Positions 27,401 through 39,045 of a stretch of 64,000 bases of DNA are shown in pieces. Under the pieces are notes generated by a model. The model worked only from the letters and a program-made list of their open reading frames with translations. It was not told where the DNA came from and made no database searches. Location of the stretch: assembly GCA_017506865.1 (NCBI GenBank), contig JAFCMP010000035.1, forward strand, positions 1,473,783-1,537,782, read 5' to 3'. A program made the translations under genes and the position numbers. Positions within the stretch are counted from its first letter, which is position 1, and the number at the start of each line of letters is the position of its first letter. The stretch is from Tribonema minus (Eukaryota; Sar; Xanthophyceae; Tribonematales; Tribonemataceae).

Positions 27401-30400
27401 ATGATCCTTCTATGTTCATTCATCTGCAAACGCTGCAGCTGCAACAGGAAAAAAAACTGCAATTGCAGCTCAGCGTCAATATCAAAGCTTCAACAAGGTG
27501 ACACTACCCAATCAGCAGCGCTCACCACGTCCGCCACCGCCTCCACGAGGCGCCCTGGCAGCTGCCATATGGCGGTGAACTGCGGCTACGGCCCAACTTC
27601 AACCACAACTTCAACAGAGTGACACTACCCAATCAGCAAGCAGCGCTCACCGTGTCGGCCACTGCCTCCACGAGGCGCCCCGTCAGCAGCCCGATGGTTT
27701 AACTGCGGCTATGGCCCAACTTCAACCAGAACTTCAACAATGTGACTCACCGCGTCAGTCACCGCCTCCACGAGGCGCCCCGTCAGGAGCCCGATGGTGG
27801 TGAACTGCGAGGGGTCGGCGTCCGTCACGGCCAGCGGCTCGCTGACCATGAGCACCTCGCCCAACTTGACGTCGCGCGTGGCCAGGAGGCCGCGGCCCTT
27901 GGCGCCGCACGCGCCAATGCGCAGCGGTCCCACCATCTTGTCGCAGGCGGGGGTCTGCAGGCGCGCGCGCTTCGGGGCCATGTGCTGCGCGAGCGGTGAA
28001 GGGGGAAGGCGGGGGTGGTAGGATTAGATTTGGGATATCAGGAGGGTTAGGTTTTTTAATGTAGGTTTAGGGTTAGGGCTAGGCCGCAGCCCTCGCCGCC
28101 GCATGTGCAAATGCAGAGCAGTTGTCATAGACGGGGGGGTGCAGCCGCAGCCGCTTTGGCGCCGCATATGTGGAGAGGGGAGCGTTGAAATTGCGATAGC
28201 ATCAGGCTTAACTGATGAGAATAGGGTCGGAGCCGAATATAAAGGCTGCTTGTTGACGACGCAAACATGCAGAAGAGCAGAAGTCGGATGCGAATTGAGG
28301 GGCGGAAATATGTCACACGATGTTGAGGGTGAAGGCGGAGCGATGCTGCAAGAAATACCATAGCGTACTGCAGTCAGCTGATGCAAGAAGCGAGTGTTGG
28401 AATGAGAAAAGCAGGCCTGGCCGATACCCTTTGCAGTGCAAGCAGTGTTGCGCAGCAGTGCCCTCACCACGGTCAGGCTTTTGGTGCTAAGGCCACCACC
28501 ACATGGTGCATGCTATGCAGTCAGAGCAAATTGTGTCATGAAGTCGTCTTCATTAACTTCAACAACCATCTACTGTAGAGCTTGTTGCACTTTACGGCCA
28601 ATCACTAATCTGAAAATGCACTGTAGCGTTGCACTTTACTTGGCAGCCAGCACATGCACGGTATACATACATACCTCTGCGGCTGCCCTCTTGATCTTCT
28701 CGATCACTGCCTGGCACTCTTCGTACGTCTTCATCTCCAGCATGTACGTGCCAACTGCAAACTTCCACTTGGCGCCGCCCCGCTGCCCAAACTTCGGGCC
28801 GATTGCCTGTCAAAAAACGAAAGCGTCAATGTGGGTGTGGGAGGGAGTGAGAGGCACGTAGGTCAGGGTTTCGAACAAGGGTCGCGCAAGCGAGTGACGC
28901 GATAAAATGAGAGGGGTGAAGGAGATAGCTCTACACCAAAGCTGGTGCAGAAATGGAGAGCAGGGCAGGTCAAGATTGCGAGCACGCATGCAGCTCAGTG
29001 GACGTGAAATTGTCAACTGATGGCGTGCGAAGGCACATGTAATGCATTTTGCACTTGCAGTATGCAGCATCAGGACGGGTGCTCTCAGCTTCAACTTTGA
29101 CTTCAACTCTGGCTGGCCACGCTCCCCAACCTTGATGATTGCCAGTACACAGAAGAACAGGAAAAATTTCAACTGGATGTGTATGGGAGAAAGTTCAACT
29201 GACGGTGGCTCGATCACGACCGTTCACCACCGAGCAAGACGTACGTACAATGGTTGGTGAGCAATGAAGCTAAGCAGCATTGTGCGCATGTGTGTACTGT
29301 GATATGTAGAGTTGGAAACAAGAGCTGCGGTGGGTGCATCTTCACAACCACACCGTGTCATGAAACTTCAACCTGACGTATGCAACAGCTCTCATGTCCT
29401 GTCCGATCATGAGTGCTGGCACCTCAACACCACCTACATGACTCAACCATGACCACCGCTCTCAACCCTGCGGTCAAACCTCTCTACGACCCCTATGCTT
29501 CTTGGCATCCTTACGCATACATACATACCTCCACCATGGCCTCTTCCCAGCGGCCGAGTCGCATGCTCTGAGCACTGCGATTGAGGAGGCCCAGCAGTTC
29601 GCCAGCGGACGTTCGTCGTCGAGCGCACGTTGTGGACTGCCCCCCCATGTGAGCGCCCCCGGCTCGGAAGTCGTGGCTGGAAGGGGGATACAGAACACGT
29701 GCATACATACCGTGCAGAGGCGCCGTGTGATACTTACACCAATAAACGCGAGTCATACTTCCCAGATATAGAGGTATACGGGTGAGCCTGGGCTGGCGAG
29801 AAGAGAGTGAGTGAGAGGCAGGAGCAGGCAATTAGGCGGCAGAGCATACGGCACAGGACCGTGTTGGAGGGTTGGGATCGGCGACGCAAGTGCAGCATGT
29901 GAGAAGACAGCTCTGCCTGAGTGAAGTTGTCCTGATATCGGAGTCATGACTAGAAAGACAGACAGTAATGAGAGCCATGTACTACCATACCACTGCTTCT
30001 GCGTCGATGACTATATTGCCATAACTACATGCGTTTTGAAGCAGGTACCAGCCGTTGAAAACCTTAGAAGTTGCAGCGGTGGCATTCCAGTGAAGAGCAG
30101 TTTAACCTATGGTGAGGGCACGTCTGTAAGCTTGATACGGACACAAAGCTCAGCATGCGTCGTATGCAATGTTCGGCTACAGTACAGACAAGACCTTACA
30201 GGACGTCATAACCCAACAGCGACGTTAACCAACAGAGATGATGGGGACGGTCGGCCTGCGTCTCAAAAAGTGATGATACTCAGTCAACAGGAGTTACGAT
30301 GATGCCCAACGTGCGTCTAAACAAGAGCGGTGATGCTCAGCCAACAGGAGTAACGATGATGCTCAGCGCTCATCTCAGAAGGAGCGGTGATGCTTAGCTG

Positions 30401-30949
30401 ACAGGAGTAACGATGATGCTCAGCGCACGTCTCAACAGGAGCGATGATGCCCAGCCAACGGGAGTGACGATGATGATCAGCGCACGTTTCAGTCGGAGTA
30501 AGTGAAGTCGCAAAGCCCACATCTCAATAGGAGTGCAAATGTTCAGCTGCCAGGAGCGATGGCGATGCTCAACCGATAGGAGTAATGTTGACGCGCAGCC
30601 CAACTTCAACACAACGAGTTGATCAGGTTCATGGCAGCAGTGCTCGACCCGTGCCTCACCTCTGTGCATCCCTCCAATTCCTCATGGGCAGATCCTTGCC
30701 GTCAGAAGAAAGGTCTGGCCGGGACCGTTTGCGACTGATCGTCAGCGAAAAACTTGAAGTTGAATCCAAGTTGCCGCCGCCGCCGCCACTGCCAAACCCC
30801 CCTCCCATGCCCCCTGTCCCTGAGGGGGAGCCAATGGGGGTCTCCGCGGAGGTGTAGCAGGATTGCTGCGGCGGCGGTGTTGTTGAGATGTGTCGTTGTT
30901 CCGTTGCGATGTGTCGCTGTTCCATTGCAGGCGGCGGCGACGGCGGCAT
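21410..30949 (-). CDS. SET-domain protein of SMYD type, 12 exons, 578 aa
   Basis: Putative protein lysine methyltransferase. Exons (minus): 30949-30660, 29676-29529, 28806-28675, 27984-27751, 27265-27168, 26695-26602, 25948-25883, 25243-25184, 24717-24499, 23758-23651, 22348-22211, 21559-21410. They total 1737 nt, all GT-AG with consistent phases. The N-terminus (1-190) is Gly/Pro/Ser-rich, then helical. The SET domain starts at GRGLLATRDVKLGE (220-233). It continues with NAFAE and the cofactor/catalytic core NHSCLPN (345-351), followed by AGEE (371-374) and VTIQYFD (Y379). A post-SET zinc motif CACERC (C399, C401, C404) follows. This order is that of SMYD proteins, but no MYND finger is visible between the SET halves; the insert at ~269-300 has only one cysteine. 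The start codon and first exon are the least certain parts. The C-terminal ~170 residues match no domain I recognise. Confidence 0.8.
22349..23080 (-). repeat. Tandem repeats containing copies of the SET exon 11 acceptor
   Basis: Just upstream (in gene direction) of exon 11, four further units repeat the sequence around its acceptor. Each has the acceptor tract rich in GCTGCTCGCTGCTGCCAG and up to ~50 nt of the exon start, including GAGACAGTGCTCCGG. Acceptor-like positions lie near 22518, 22687, 22799 and 23065. Spacing is 110-270 bp, the 22518 unit being nearly identical to the next in parts. Confidence 0.8.
24236..24498 (-). repeat. Duplicated 3' edge and donor of SET exon 9
   Basis: The last ~58 nt of exon 9 with its GTGTGT donor recur at about 24352-24411, roughly 145 bp downstream in gene direction. 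A weaker third copy lies near 24241-24300. Flanking CTAGCCATACCTACAT sequence is duplicated as well. Confidence 0.7.
27521..27750 (-). repeat. Two extra tandem copies of SET exon 4 3' edge
   Basis: The end of exon 4 with its GTGAGT donor is followed by two tandem copies ending in GTGAGC donors (near 27647 and 27526). The outermost copy still reads in frame as a 54-nt phase 0/0 exon (acceptor GCCGCAG) encoding GRLVEAVADV. The middle copy has lost frame next to TTAA. Confidence 0.75.
30270..30600 (+). repeat. Minisatellite in SET intron 1
   Basis: Degenerate tandem units combining GATGATGCTCAGCGC and CAACAGGAGTAACGATG, about 35-55 bp per unit, lie just downstream (gene direction) of the first predicted exon. 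Confidence 0.7.
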
Positions 30950-33203
30950 GTAGTGATGTTGGTGGGGGCTTGGTGAGGGGCCCGCGGAGCCGCGATGCCG
31001 CACCAACACGCCCTGCAGGGGGCGGCGATCAAGTTGAGGGGGAAAGGGGAGGGGGGGCGCTAATGAGAGGGGGGCAAGAGTGTGCAACTTTACAATGTAG
31101 CAAGGTGACAGTGTAGAAACACGTGATTGTGGAGTTGGAAGAGAAGTGCCGGTGAGGTAGGAGGCGACAAGTAGTGGCGGAGGGTGGCACAGCACGGACA
31201 GAGGTGATGGCAATAGATAAATGAGCACGACACGAGGTGTCGCTGAACCTGCAGAACCTCCAAAGGCACAATGTCTTGTCAACTATACAAGTGTATGCTG
31301 ACCCGGCACAGCGTGTCACTGCTAGAGGCTCTGGCACATGCCAATTATATTGTAGGCTAGAGGGAGCTAGCCACGGTCAAACTTTCACCGGGTGATGTGA
31401 CTCAGGCTGCCGGTCGAAAGTGGTGGAAACAATGAAGAGGCTGCCAGCAGGCAAGACACGGACAGCAGCACGCGAGAATCCAGTGTGCGCGCGGTAACGG
31501 TAACCCCGGCACGGGGCTGGCCTGCCCCGAGGGCAGCATTCAAGTAGCCCAAGTAATGCGTTGCGTGCACGCTGTGTGCCGAGCTGGAGTGCAGCGGGCG
31601 GCAACACCATGCATGCCCGTTTCAGTGGCAGCACCGGCAACAAAGAGGAACTGACGCGCAAGCGCATAGAGCAGCGCTGCTCCCCCGCGAACTGTGCGGG
31701 CTCATGACTTCACCGCTCACAGAGCCAGACTCAGCTCATGTATAGCTCCCGCTGAGGGGTTTGTTGGGTCATGCAGCATGGACAGACCATGATTATACTT
31801 GGAGTGTGCGAGGGGGGGCACAGCAGGGGGAGGGGGGGGGGGGGGGCTACAGGGGGCCTGCTGCATTGTTCATGGTGCCATGCAGCCCGCATGTGATGCT
31901 GCGCTCAACGTTGATTGTGCACTGCTGAGGGAGCGGCACTGCCGCCTGACACTGATGTGGCCGCGGCACCAGCGGCGACACGCCTGACTCTTAAACTCAA
32001 GCTTGGACTCAAGGCGCCTCAATGTAAGCTGAAGCGCCGGCTAAGGGGCAGCCCGAGCACCACTGTGGGTCCCATACTTGAGCCGAAGAGCAAGGCGAGC
32101 GGCGCACAACACTGGACCTGTGCTGCCGAGGTGCACAGACCTGGCATTAAGCTGCTCTTGCTGCCTTGCCACGTACCAGCAGACGAATCGTTGTTCAACA
32201 AGTGCAGCGAGCAGCCGCCCTCACTCTTCGAGCAAATACAACGCAGAGGCATTGCCCTACCCCCCCTTCCCAGACTGAATGCCGACCTAGGGTGACCACA
32301 CACGTGAGGTGCAGCACCGAAGGTAACTGCTAAGGGTGATCCTCCACATAGCAGGTTCGTGTGAGATTGATCGTCCACATGGCAAACCATGTCACCAGAG
32401 TTATTCAGCTGGACAGAAATCTGCTATCATGAGCCAGAAACAGTTGCGCCCCGTTTTTGAGGCCGTATCCGCTGATGCGGAAAAGCCATGCAGGTTCAGA
32501 GGCGAGGAGCTGCACGCTCCGTGGAGGTTTTCCCACTGGCTGCAGGTTGATGACAGATTGCTCAAGCACCTCCCGCGTCCTGATGGGGAGGTACGCACTG
32601 CGCGAGGTCTGGAAAGTGCAGTTCGCTCATGTACTAGCGCGACCTCCGCTGTCGTCACGCCTAGGAGTATTGACCGCGAAGCTGCACAGTGTGCTCAACT
32701 ACAGCGATGCGTTCTGGCACGCAAAACGACTCTCCGAATGCCTGCATCATCGTACAACATTCGAACATTGGTGACTGCAAGCCGAGATAACGCGGCGAAA
32801 GGAACTTGCCTGAGCCGCCATGGCAGCGCCAACGCTGCCCCCCTGCGCTATCATCCCCATCCTTGGCGTTGGAAGCGGCAGCTGCCGTCCTCCTGGCCAC
32901 CGCGCTGCCTCCCCCCCTGCGCTCATCAGCACCGCTATGTCGACTGCCCTGGCGCTCCAGACGCAGCCCTGCTGTTTTAATATTCGATTCCGCCCTCCCC
33001 AAGCCTGATGCAGCGCGAAAGCTGGATGACCAGCTAAGACTCCAGATGGAGTACAACCAGCGCTGTGCTGGTGGTGCTTATCGCCAGCGCCTGTCGCGTA
33101 TCCAGCCTCGCCACTAAACCCGCAGCAGTCCTCCTGTTTGACAGGCAATGAACTCCCACCTCCGATGCTCGTCAGGCTGCTTCTAGATGCGTCACCTCTG
33201 CCC
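30950..33203. other. No supported gene
   Basis: This lies upstream of the SET gene start. Long open frames exist but look like by-products of GC-rich, low-complexity sequence. G runs occur near 31050 and 31830-31846. A plus-strand frame ending at 33117 with a charged C-terminus is the only mildly protein-like one, and nothing supports it further. Confidence 0.4.
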
Positions 33204-33993
33204 GCGGCATGATGTCCTGATGCCCTTCGGGCTGTCTGCTAGGCACTCTCGGGCAGCCTTTCTCGTCAAGCAACTTGCTGTGTGTGTCCTCTTGTTGTCT
33301 TTTCTCCTAAACGTGCCAGAGAATTGAATTGAGCTTGTGAAAGGGCGGAGCAACTCTGCCTTGCGTGCTGCCTGCTCTGTGCGCCTCGTGGATCCTCTGC
33401 CCTCCTCCCCCCCGCTAGCCTGTCGTCGCTTTCGTTGCACACCGCGTATGTGCAGTCACAGCTGGAATGACAGCGCTGTAGCCCTTCAGCCAAGGTGACG
33501 GGCTATGCTTCTTGGTCAAAGTCTATTGAATTGCAAGTGGAGCATGTATGCGCCAGCCTGAGCGAACACGAAGGCCAAAAGTCAAGGATGTTTGTTACTC
33601 AAGCAGACGATGCGTTTAGTACCCTAGCAAGAGCGGCAGGCATTCAAATACGCCATGCCGCTACGCGTCGGCAGCTTCATCCTGGGAGTCACGCAGCAGC
33701 ACTTGGCAACAGCTGAGTTTCAGATCAGATTTGAGGGAACACGAAGAGTCAGTCACTACTTTTTTGGTTTGTTTTTTCAAGTCAACAAGTGCGCCCAGCG
33801 CTGCCATTCAAGGTCACAGCAGAAGGCAGCAGCCTGGAATAGCATTGGCTGTAACAATTGCTGAGCACCCCTTTTCTAGCACTAGTGCAGCTGCTACATA
33901 TAAAGGTCCTATTGACTAGTCCAGCCACTTGAAAAAGGAAATGAATTCGAGGAGAGAGGAGGAACAAACTTCCACTTTGGCGTACGTATGGAC

Positions 33994-35361
33994 TTGTATT
34001 TATAAAGGCCCAAGGGAGGCCGGGTTGCCTATGCAATCGAAAAGCTTGCGTCAACGCAGCAGCCTAGTCTGCGCTGTGCCCTAGGAGCTTGGATACCGGC
34101 GCCGCAACACAGCCCAGCATTCGCGCTCCACGTGTGTACGCCATAACGCGCTCCGCCAACTCCCGCGCCAGCGATATGCTCAGCTCAATGAGGATCTGAC
34201 GCTTAGCTAACCCGGCCTTGCGTAACACATCTGCCTTCCCCCCCCCTGAGCACAGTGCTGAGTGCATTGCCAACTCCTTAACAAAAAGGCTTGTCTGCTT
34301 GCCCAGCCGTCCGTACGACTCCTGCACGAATGGCACAAAAGCCCAAGATGACGTCAAGGTGCCGGTGTGGTGCTTGACCTTCGCGTCCTCCCCCACCCCA
34401 GCAGCATAGCCGTCCGTGTTCGAGGCATTTGTTCTGCCTGTCAGGTTCGAGCTCGCTGTGGGCGCGCGCACACTTGTGTCTAGCACTATTCCCTTGTTAC
34501 GGTATGCACTGCTAAAGTGCAGACACCCTGGGTCAATGACTGTGTCCGCCCGATACCCCGGTACCTTGAAGACGCTAGCGTCCTCATTGCGGACAATAGA
34601 GACATGGTGCTGTCTCAAGATGCGCTGCAGGCACCGCTTTTGGGCAGTGTGTGTCGCGTTGTGCCCCCGTATGTGCTGGCTGGGGCAGCTGATCGCATGC
34701 GTGGAGGTGGGGCTCACATCACTGCACCGCCATGGGCACACCTCGCCCTGTATGCCCCACCCGTCTATGAAGATCGCAATCAAAATCATCGTGGCTGCTG
34801 CCATACTGGACATGGGCGCCGCACCCGGGCGGTCATTGGCAGTGGGTGGCACGCTCATCCACGCCATTGCCCCGGACGCACGCTGGCTGCGCAGCTGCGC
34901 CAGGACCCGTGCGCTAGCCTGTTGGCGGCGGCGGCTGGTGTCGCGCGAGTCACCAATAGGTGCAGCCTGCGTCGGCTTGCCCACGGCACCAGCCGAGGCA
35001 GCCTCTAGGTCCTCCACCAGGCAATCCTCGTATTGACGTCGAAGAACATTTGAAAGGCCGGCTTGTAGTCCGTGCGTGAAGTGACCGCGCCGGCGGCGGG
35101 GCACTACCTTCCTGCAGATCTCATCAGCATAGGCCTCCCAGTCGTCGTCGTCGTCCTCCTGCCCGCCGCTGCAGCTGCTTTCTTCCGCGCTAGTTTGTGT
35201 TTTAGCGGGCGTGGAAGGGGCAGCCGCGGCAGCGGCTTGAGGGCCAGGTACGGTCGCCGCCGCAGCGGCCGCCTCGGCGCCAGGCACAATGCCGTGGGTG
35301 TGTGGGGCTGGCTCAGTGGTCACTGTCTCCGTGACGGCAGTTGCGGCGTAGATCGCTTGCA
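33994..35361 (-). mobile_element. 5'-truncated copy of the OTU/RLE LINE
   Basis: This is the reverse complement of the last ~1.36 kb of the full LINE (56846-58204), at roughly 97% identity by eye. It includes the 3' end CTTTATAAATACAA. It is inserted in the dispersed repeat; copy B of that repeat shows the uninserted site (GGCGTACGTGCATACATGC). Truncation at the 5' end is typical of target-primed reverse transcription. Confidence 0.9.
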
Positions 35362-35380
35362 TACATGAATACATGCATCT
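34064..35380 (-). pseudogene. LINE C-terminal fragment: CCHC finger and restriction-like endonuclease
   Basis: The open frame covers the C-terminal ~430 residues of the LINE protein. It has the acidic linker QEDDDDDWEAY, the zinc finger CPWRC...H...C, and the endonuclease residues in YRADTVIDPG and IVLDTSV. The last residues differ from the full element because of a small insertion. No reverse transcriptase is present, so it is a dead-on-arrival copy. Confidence 0.85.
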
Positions 35381-35622
35381 TTGTCCACAAGGTTTGCAAA
35401 TGCGCATGCGCAGCCGTAAAGCTGGGCTGCGGTGCACACACCATGCAGCAAGTTTACCTGTTGTCATTCTTTCTCTGGGGTCAAACAGTACGATCGTGTG
35501 ACGGCAGCTCAAATGCGTCGAGTTGAACTTGAAGCAAGCATGTGACATCTGTGGGGTAGTGACCTGCCTATGTATGTTCCTGCCGTTCTCAGGCACACCG
35601 ACGTTGGTGAACGTGGAAGGCA

Positions 35623-36590
35623 AGGGGTCAACACCCCTTTCCCTGCTTAACAACCTGCCGACGTATGTGCACGTGAGAGAACTCTGTCTACACTGGTCAT
35701 GCCTGAGCTTTACTGGTTGGCCTAGTAGGCCTCTTTGCAAAACAGGCCAGTCATTGGACATGGCTCTTGATTCTTGATGTTATCATGATATAGGCTGCCA
35801 TAAGACGTGGGGCTTGTGAAGATCGCGGTGAGACTTTGCAGGTTGGTGCTTAGAGCATGCTGCTGCGGTCATGAAGGCAGGATGTATGTACGCCTGCACG
35901 CCAGAAGCCAATCCCATTCTGGCTTCAACCCATGAGTTCCTATGTAGCAACCTGACTGTGTTCACCGTATATGTGATATGCTTCACCGTGACCATAAATT
36001 TCTGAAGCGCACTGTTACAGTACTAGTCGGCGATGGACTTTTCCCCTGGCGCCGCCAGCTTTGCAGATGCACCCTGGCGTTGTTGGTGCCCCAATGTTGC
36101 AAGCACTTGGGGCACCTGCTTTGCCACCCCTGGCTGGCCATGCCTCAATCGCTTAAGCTGCATGCGCAGCCCTTACCCTTGAGGTGCAGCGTTGCCTCAT
36201 TCGCATTGAGGACACTATGTTTGGGGCTTTAAGGGCCCTTCGATTGCCATACTCATTCCATTGGGGTGTTGTCCGCGAATGTTGTCCGCGAAGTGGGGCT
36301 GGAATGCAGTCAGTCGCTGGGGAGCTTGGCAACAGCTCGGGTCCCGGGAGGGCATGCGGTAGTGACAGTACGTACACTAATGGTAGGAGTAGTGGAGGAG
36401 TAGCAGTAGTCCCCACGGCGTGGTAGCTGCAGTTGGGTGTGGGATGCGCTGAGGAGCACCTTGTGTGCAATGGAACTCACCAGCAGTTGCGAATAGTGTG
36501 GTGTGTATACAGCTGTACGTTGTGGCGTACAGTATACGTATACTCTCGTGTCATACAGGTTTTTGCCTCTCAAGTAAATATACATGAAGT
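35623..36590. other. No gene recognised
   Basis: Unique-looking sequence between the dispersed repeat copy A and the MITE. The open frames are short and unconvincing. Confidence 0.4.
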
Positions 36591-36747
36591 TGTGCGCCCA
36601 GGTTGTCAATGCAACGCATTTCGACCTGTACGATTGTCAGGTTGTCAATGCAACGCATTTCGACCTGTACGATTGTCTTGTATGGATTTCGACCTGTACG
36701 ATTGTCGTACAGGTCGAAATGCGTTGCATTGACAACCTGGGCGCACA
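36591..36747. mobile_element. 157-bp MITE with 46-bp inverted repeats
   Basis: It begins TGTGCGCCCAGG and ends with the reverse complement CCTGGGCGCACA, flanked on both sides by AAGT (4-bp target duplication). The arms run about 46 bp, inward to CGACCTGTACGA. The inside is a second direct copy of most of the arm plus a partial third, so the whole can fold into a long hairpin. The same arm bounds the larger element at 42771-48330. Confidence 0.8.
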
Positions 36748-37704
36748 AAGTAAATGTGCGTCAGTTCGTACATGTAGGTACAGAGACACGCACATCGTCT
36801 TGTGTCAACAATTGACAGCACCTGGGCGACCACACTGCTGCTGCCACTACTGAAGCCACCGTTGCGAGCATTGCTGAATGTTTGCGCTTGCATTTTGAAA
36901 AGCTGACACTGACTACACGAGCTCATACTTCTATGCTGCAGCAGATTGCCAACACAATGAGCATTGCCACCACAGACATTCGTTCCAAACAGCCACCGAT
37001 GCCACTATCCTTGAGCCGATATTGCTCAAGTAAATTACCGGGTATCTGGTTTGATTACTGAGCCAATGTCACTGGGTCTGCCGTCAGCGCTCCTGCCGCC
37101 TTTGCTCGATCATCGGTGATAGTTTTTCGCCAACATGTTGTGCATGCTGCTGCTGCTGCTGCTGCTGCCAGTGTGCACGCAGACTCAGTCAGGTGCTGTC
37201 TTCGCATCGTCGCCATGCCATCAGTGAGTAGTGGTGCAGCCTGTGTCCAATGTAGTGGCTGGTGCTGCCGCACATGTGCTGTTGTTGTGCCCAACGACGA
37301 TGCTCACAACGTGCTCCTACAAAGGCGCTGCACGAACATCATCCACCATATGTTACATTGGGGGCAGGCGATGGTACTACGTGAAGCAGTTTTAGCTGTT
37401 GAAGGCTGAGGCTGCAGGTATACTATAGTTCAGTAGGTTGACAATTGTCAAGGCCTGAAGTGGTAAAATCTACAACAGAACTCGCAACACATCAGAACGC
37501 CTCTGTCAGACTGGTCAAACCCTGATAATATCTGCAAAGAATCTCAGCAGGTTAATCCATAATCGCCATTTGGGCAGAATGATGTCAAGATGCCTGTTTT
37601 TCAGATGAAATGCTGACGCTGACTGTACGCGCTGATGTTTTGCTGGTGCCACCGCTGAGCACTGCCGCCACTCTGTTGCTGAATAATTCCCAAGCCACTG
37701 ATGC
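36748..37704. other. No gene recognised
   Basis: Contains a short CTG tract near 37147-37170 and no supported coding region. Confidence 0.4.
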
Positions 37705-38724
37705 TGCGGCATGATGTCCTGATGCCCTTCGGGCTGTCTGCTAGGCACTTGGGCAGCCTTTCTCGTCAAGCAACTTGCTGTGTGTCCTCTTGGTGTCTTT
37801 TCTCCTGAAGGTGCCAGAGAATTGAATTGAGCTTGTGAAAGGGCGGAGCAACTGCCTTGCGTGCTGCCTGCTCTGTGTGCCTCGTGGATCCTCTGCTCTC
37901 CTCCCCCCCGCTAGCCTGTCGTCGCTTTCGTTGCACACCGCGTATGTGCAGTCACAGCTGGAATGACAGCGCTGTAGCCCTTCAGCCAAGGTGACGGGCT
38001 ATGCTTCTTGGTCAAAGTCTATTAGATTGCAAGTGGACCATGTATGCGCCAGCCTGAGCGAACACAAAGGCCAAAAGTCAAGGACGTTTGTTACTCAAGC
38101 AGAAGGTGCATTTAGTACCACCCTAGCAAGAGCGGCAGGCATTCAAATACGCCATGCCGCTACGCGTCGGCAGCTTCATCCTGGGAGTCACGCAGCAGCA
38201 CTTGGCAACAGCTGAGTTTCAGATCAGATTTGAGGGAACACGAAGAGTCAGTCACTACTGCTTTTGGTTTGTTTTTAAAGTCAACAAGTGCGCCGGCTGG
38301 CATGCCTTCAAGGTCACAGCAGAAGGCAGCAGCCTGGAATAGCATTGGCTGTCGCAGTTGCTGAGCGCCCCTTTTCTAGCACTAGTGCAGCTGCTCCTGT
38401 TGACCAGTCCTGGCCACTTGAAAAAGGAAATTAATTCGAAGAGAGAGGAGGAAGAAAGTATGCACTTTGGCGTACGTGCATACATGCATCTTTGTCCACA
38501 AGGTTTGCATATGCGCATGCGCAGCCGCATAGTTGGGCTGTGGTGCACACACCATGCAGCTTGTTTACTTGTCATGACAATGCGTTCTGGAGTCAAACAG
38601 TACGATCGTGTGACGGCAGCTTTTAAGGCGTCAAGTTGAACTTGAAGCAAGCGATGACATTGGGTGGGTAGTGACCTGCCTATGTATCTGCCGTTCTCAC
38701 ACCGATATTGGTGAACGTGGAAGT
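37705..38724 (+). repeat. Dispersed ~1 kb repeat, copy B (uninterrupted)
   Basis: Matches copy A (33204-35622) on both sides of its LINE insertion and so preserves the pre-insertion site near 38470-38485. It contains the conserved 74-codon frame at 37991-38215, which differs from copy A mainly by substitutions. Confidence 0.85.
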
Positions 38725-38757
38725 TGTTCCGCAAGCATGCATGTTGTGCACATGTAT

Positions 38758-38876
38758 GCCGCTGCTGCTGCCAGCAGTGCTGCTGCTGCTGCCAGCAGTG
38801 CTGCTGCTGCTGCCAGCAGTGCTGCTGCTGCTGCCAGCAGTGCTGCTGCTGCTGCCAGCAGTGCTGCTGCTGCCAA
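38758..38876 (+). repeat. 21-bp CTG-rich minisatellite
   Basis: Five nearly perfect copies of GCTGCTGCTGCTGCCAGCAGT. In one plus frame this reads as repeated LLLLPAV, in another as Cys/Gln. Open frames here come from the repeat and are not taken as genes. Confidence 0.9.
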
Positions 38877-38889
38877 TGTGCATGCAGAC

Positions 38890-38919
38890 TGAACTGGTAC
38901 GTATATACGTACCAGTTCA
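38890..38919. repeat. 30-nt perfect palindrome
   Basis: Two arms of TGAACTGGTACGTAT face each other with no spacer, immediately after the CTG minisatellite. This could extrude a cruciform. No protein site is assigned. Confidence 0.9.
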
Positions 38920-38952
38920 TGCTACCATGTCATGTCGCCAGCTCATAATTTG

Positions 38953-39045
38953 TGGTCGTACTTGTGGGTCATATTTGGGGGTCGTACTTAGGGGGTCATA
39001 CTTGGGGGTTATACTTAGGGGTCATACGTGGGGGTCATACTTAGC
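38953..39045 (+). repeat. 14-16-bp minisatellite of GGGGGTCATACTTA type
   Basis: Six to seven imperfect copies of a unit like GGGGGTCATACTTA (variants with CGTACTT, TTATACTT, CATACGT). Confidence 0.85.

Larger units (their letters stand above)
33204..35622 (+). repeat. Dispersed ~1 kb repeat, copy A, split by a LINE fragment
   Basis: Sequence 33204-33987 plus 35362-35622 matches copy B at 37705-38724 at high identity. It starts at GCGGCATGATGTCC and ends at GGTGAACGTGGAAG. Both copies keep a 73/74-codon open frame (33495-33716; 37991-38215). I did not identify the repeat type; no terminal repeats were obvious. Confidence 0.8.

Noticed and set aside
28060..28080. Telomere-like GTTTAGGGTTAGGG in a SET-gene intron
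   Set aside because: Only about two imperfect units, too short to call an interstitial telomere.
34218..35368. Plus-strand frames over the truncated LINE
   Set aside because: Exact antisense of the LINE endonuclease region; the same shadows appear opposite 56791-57986.
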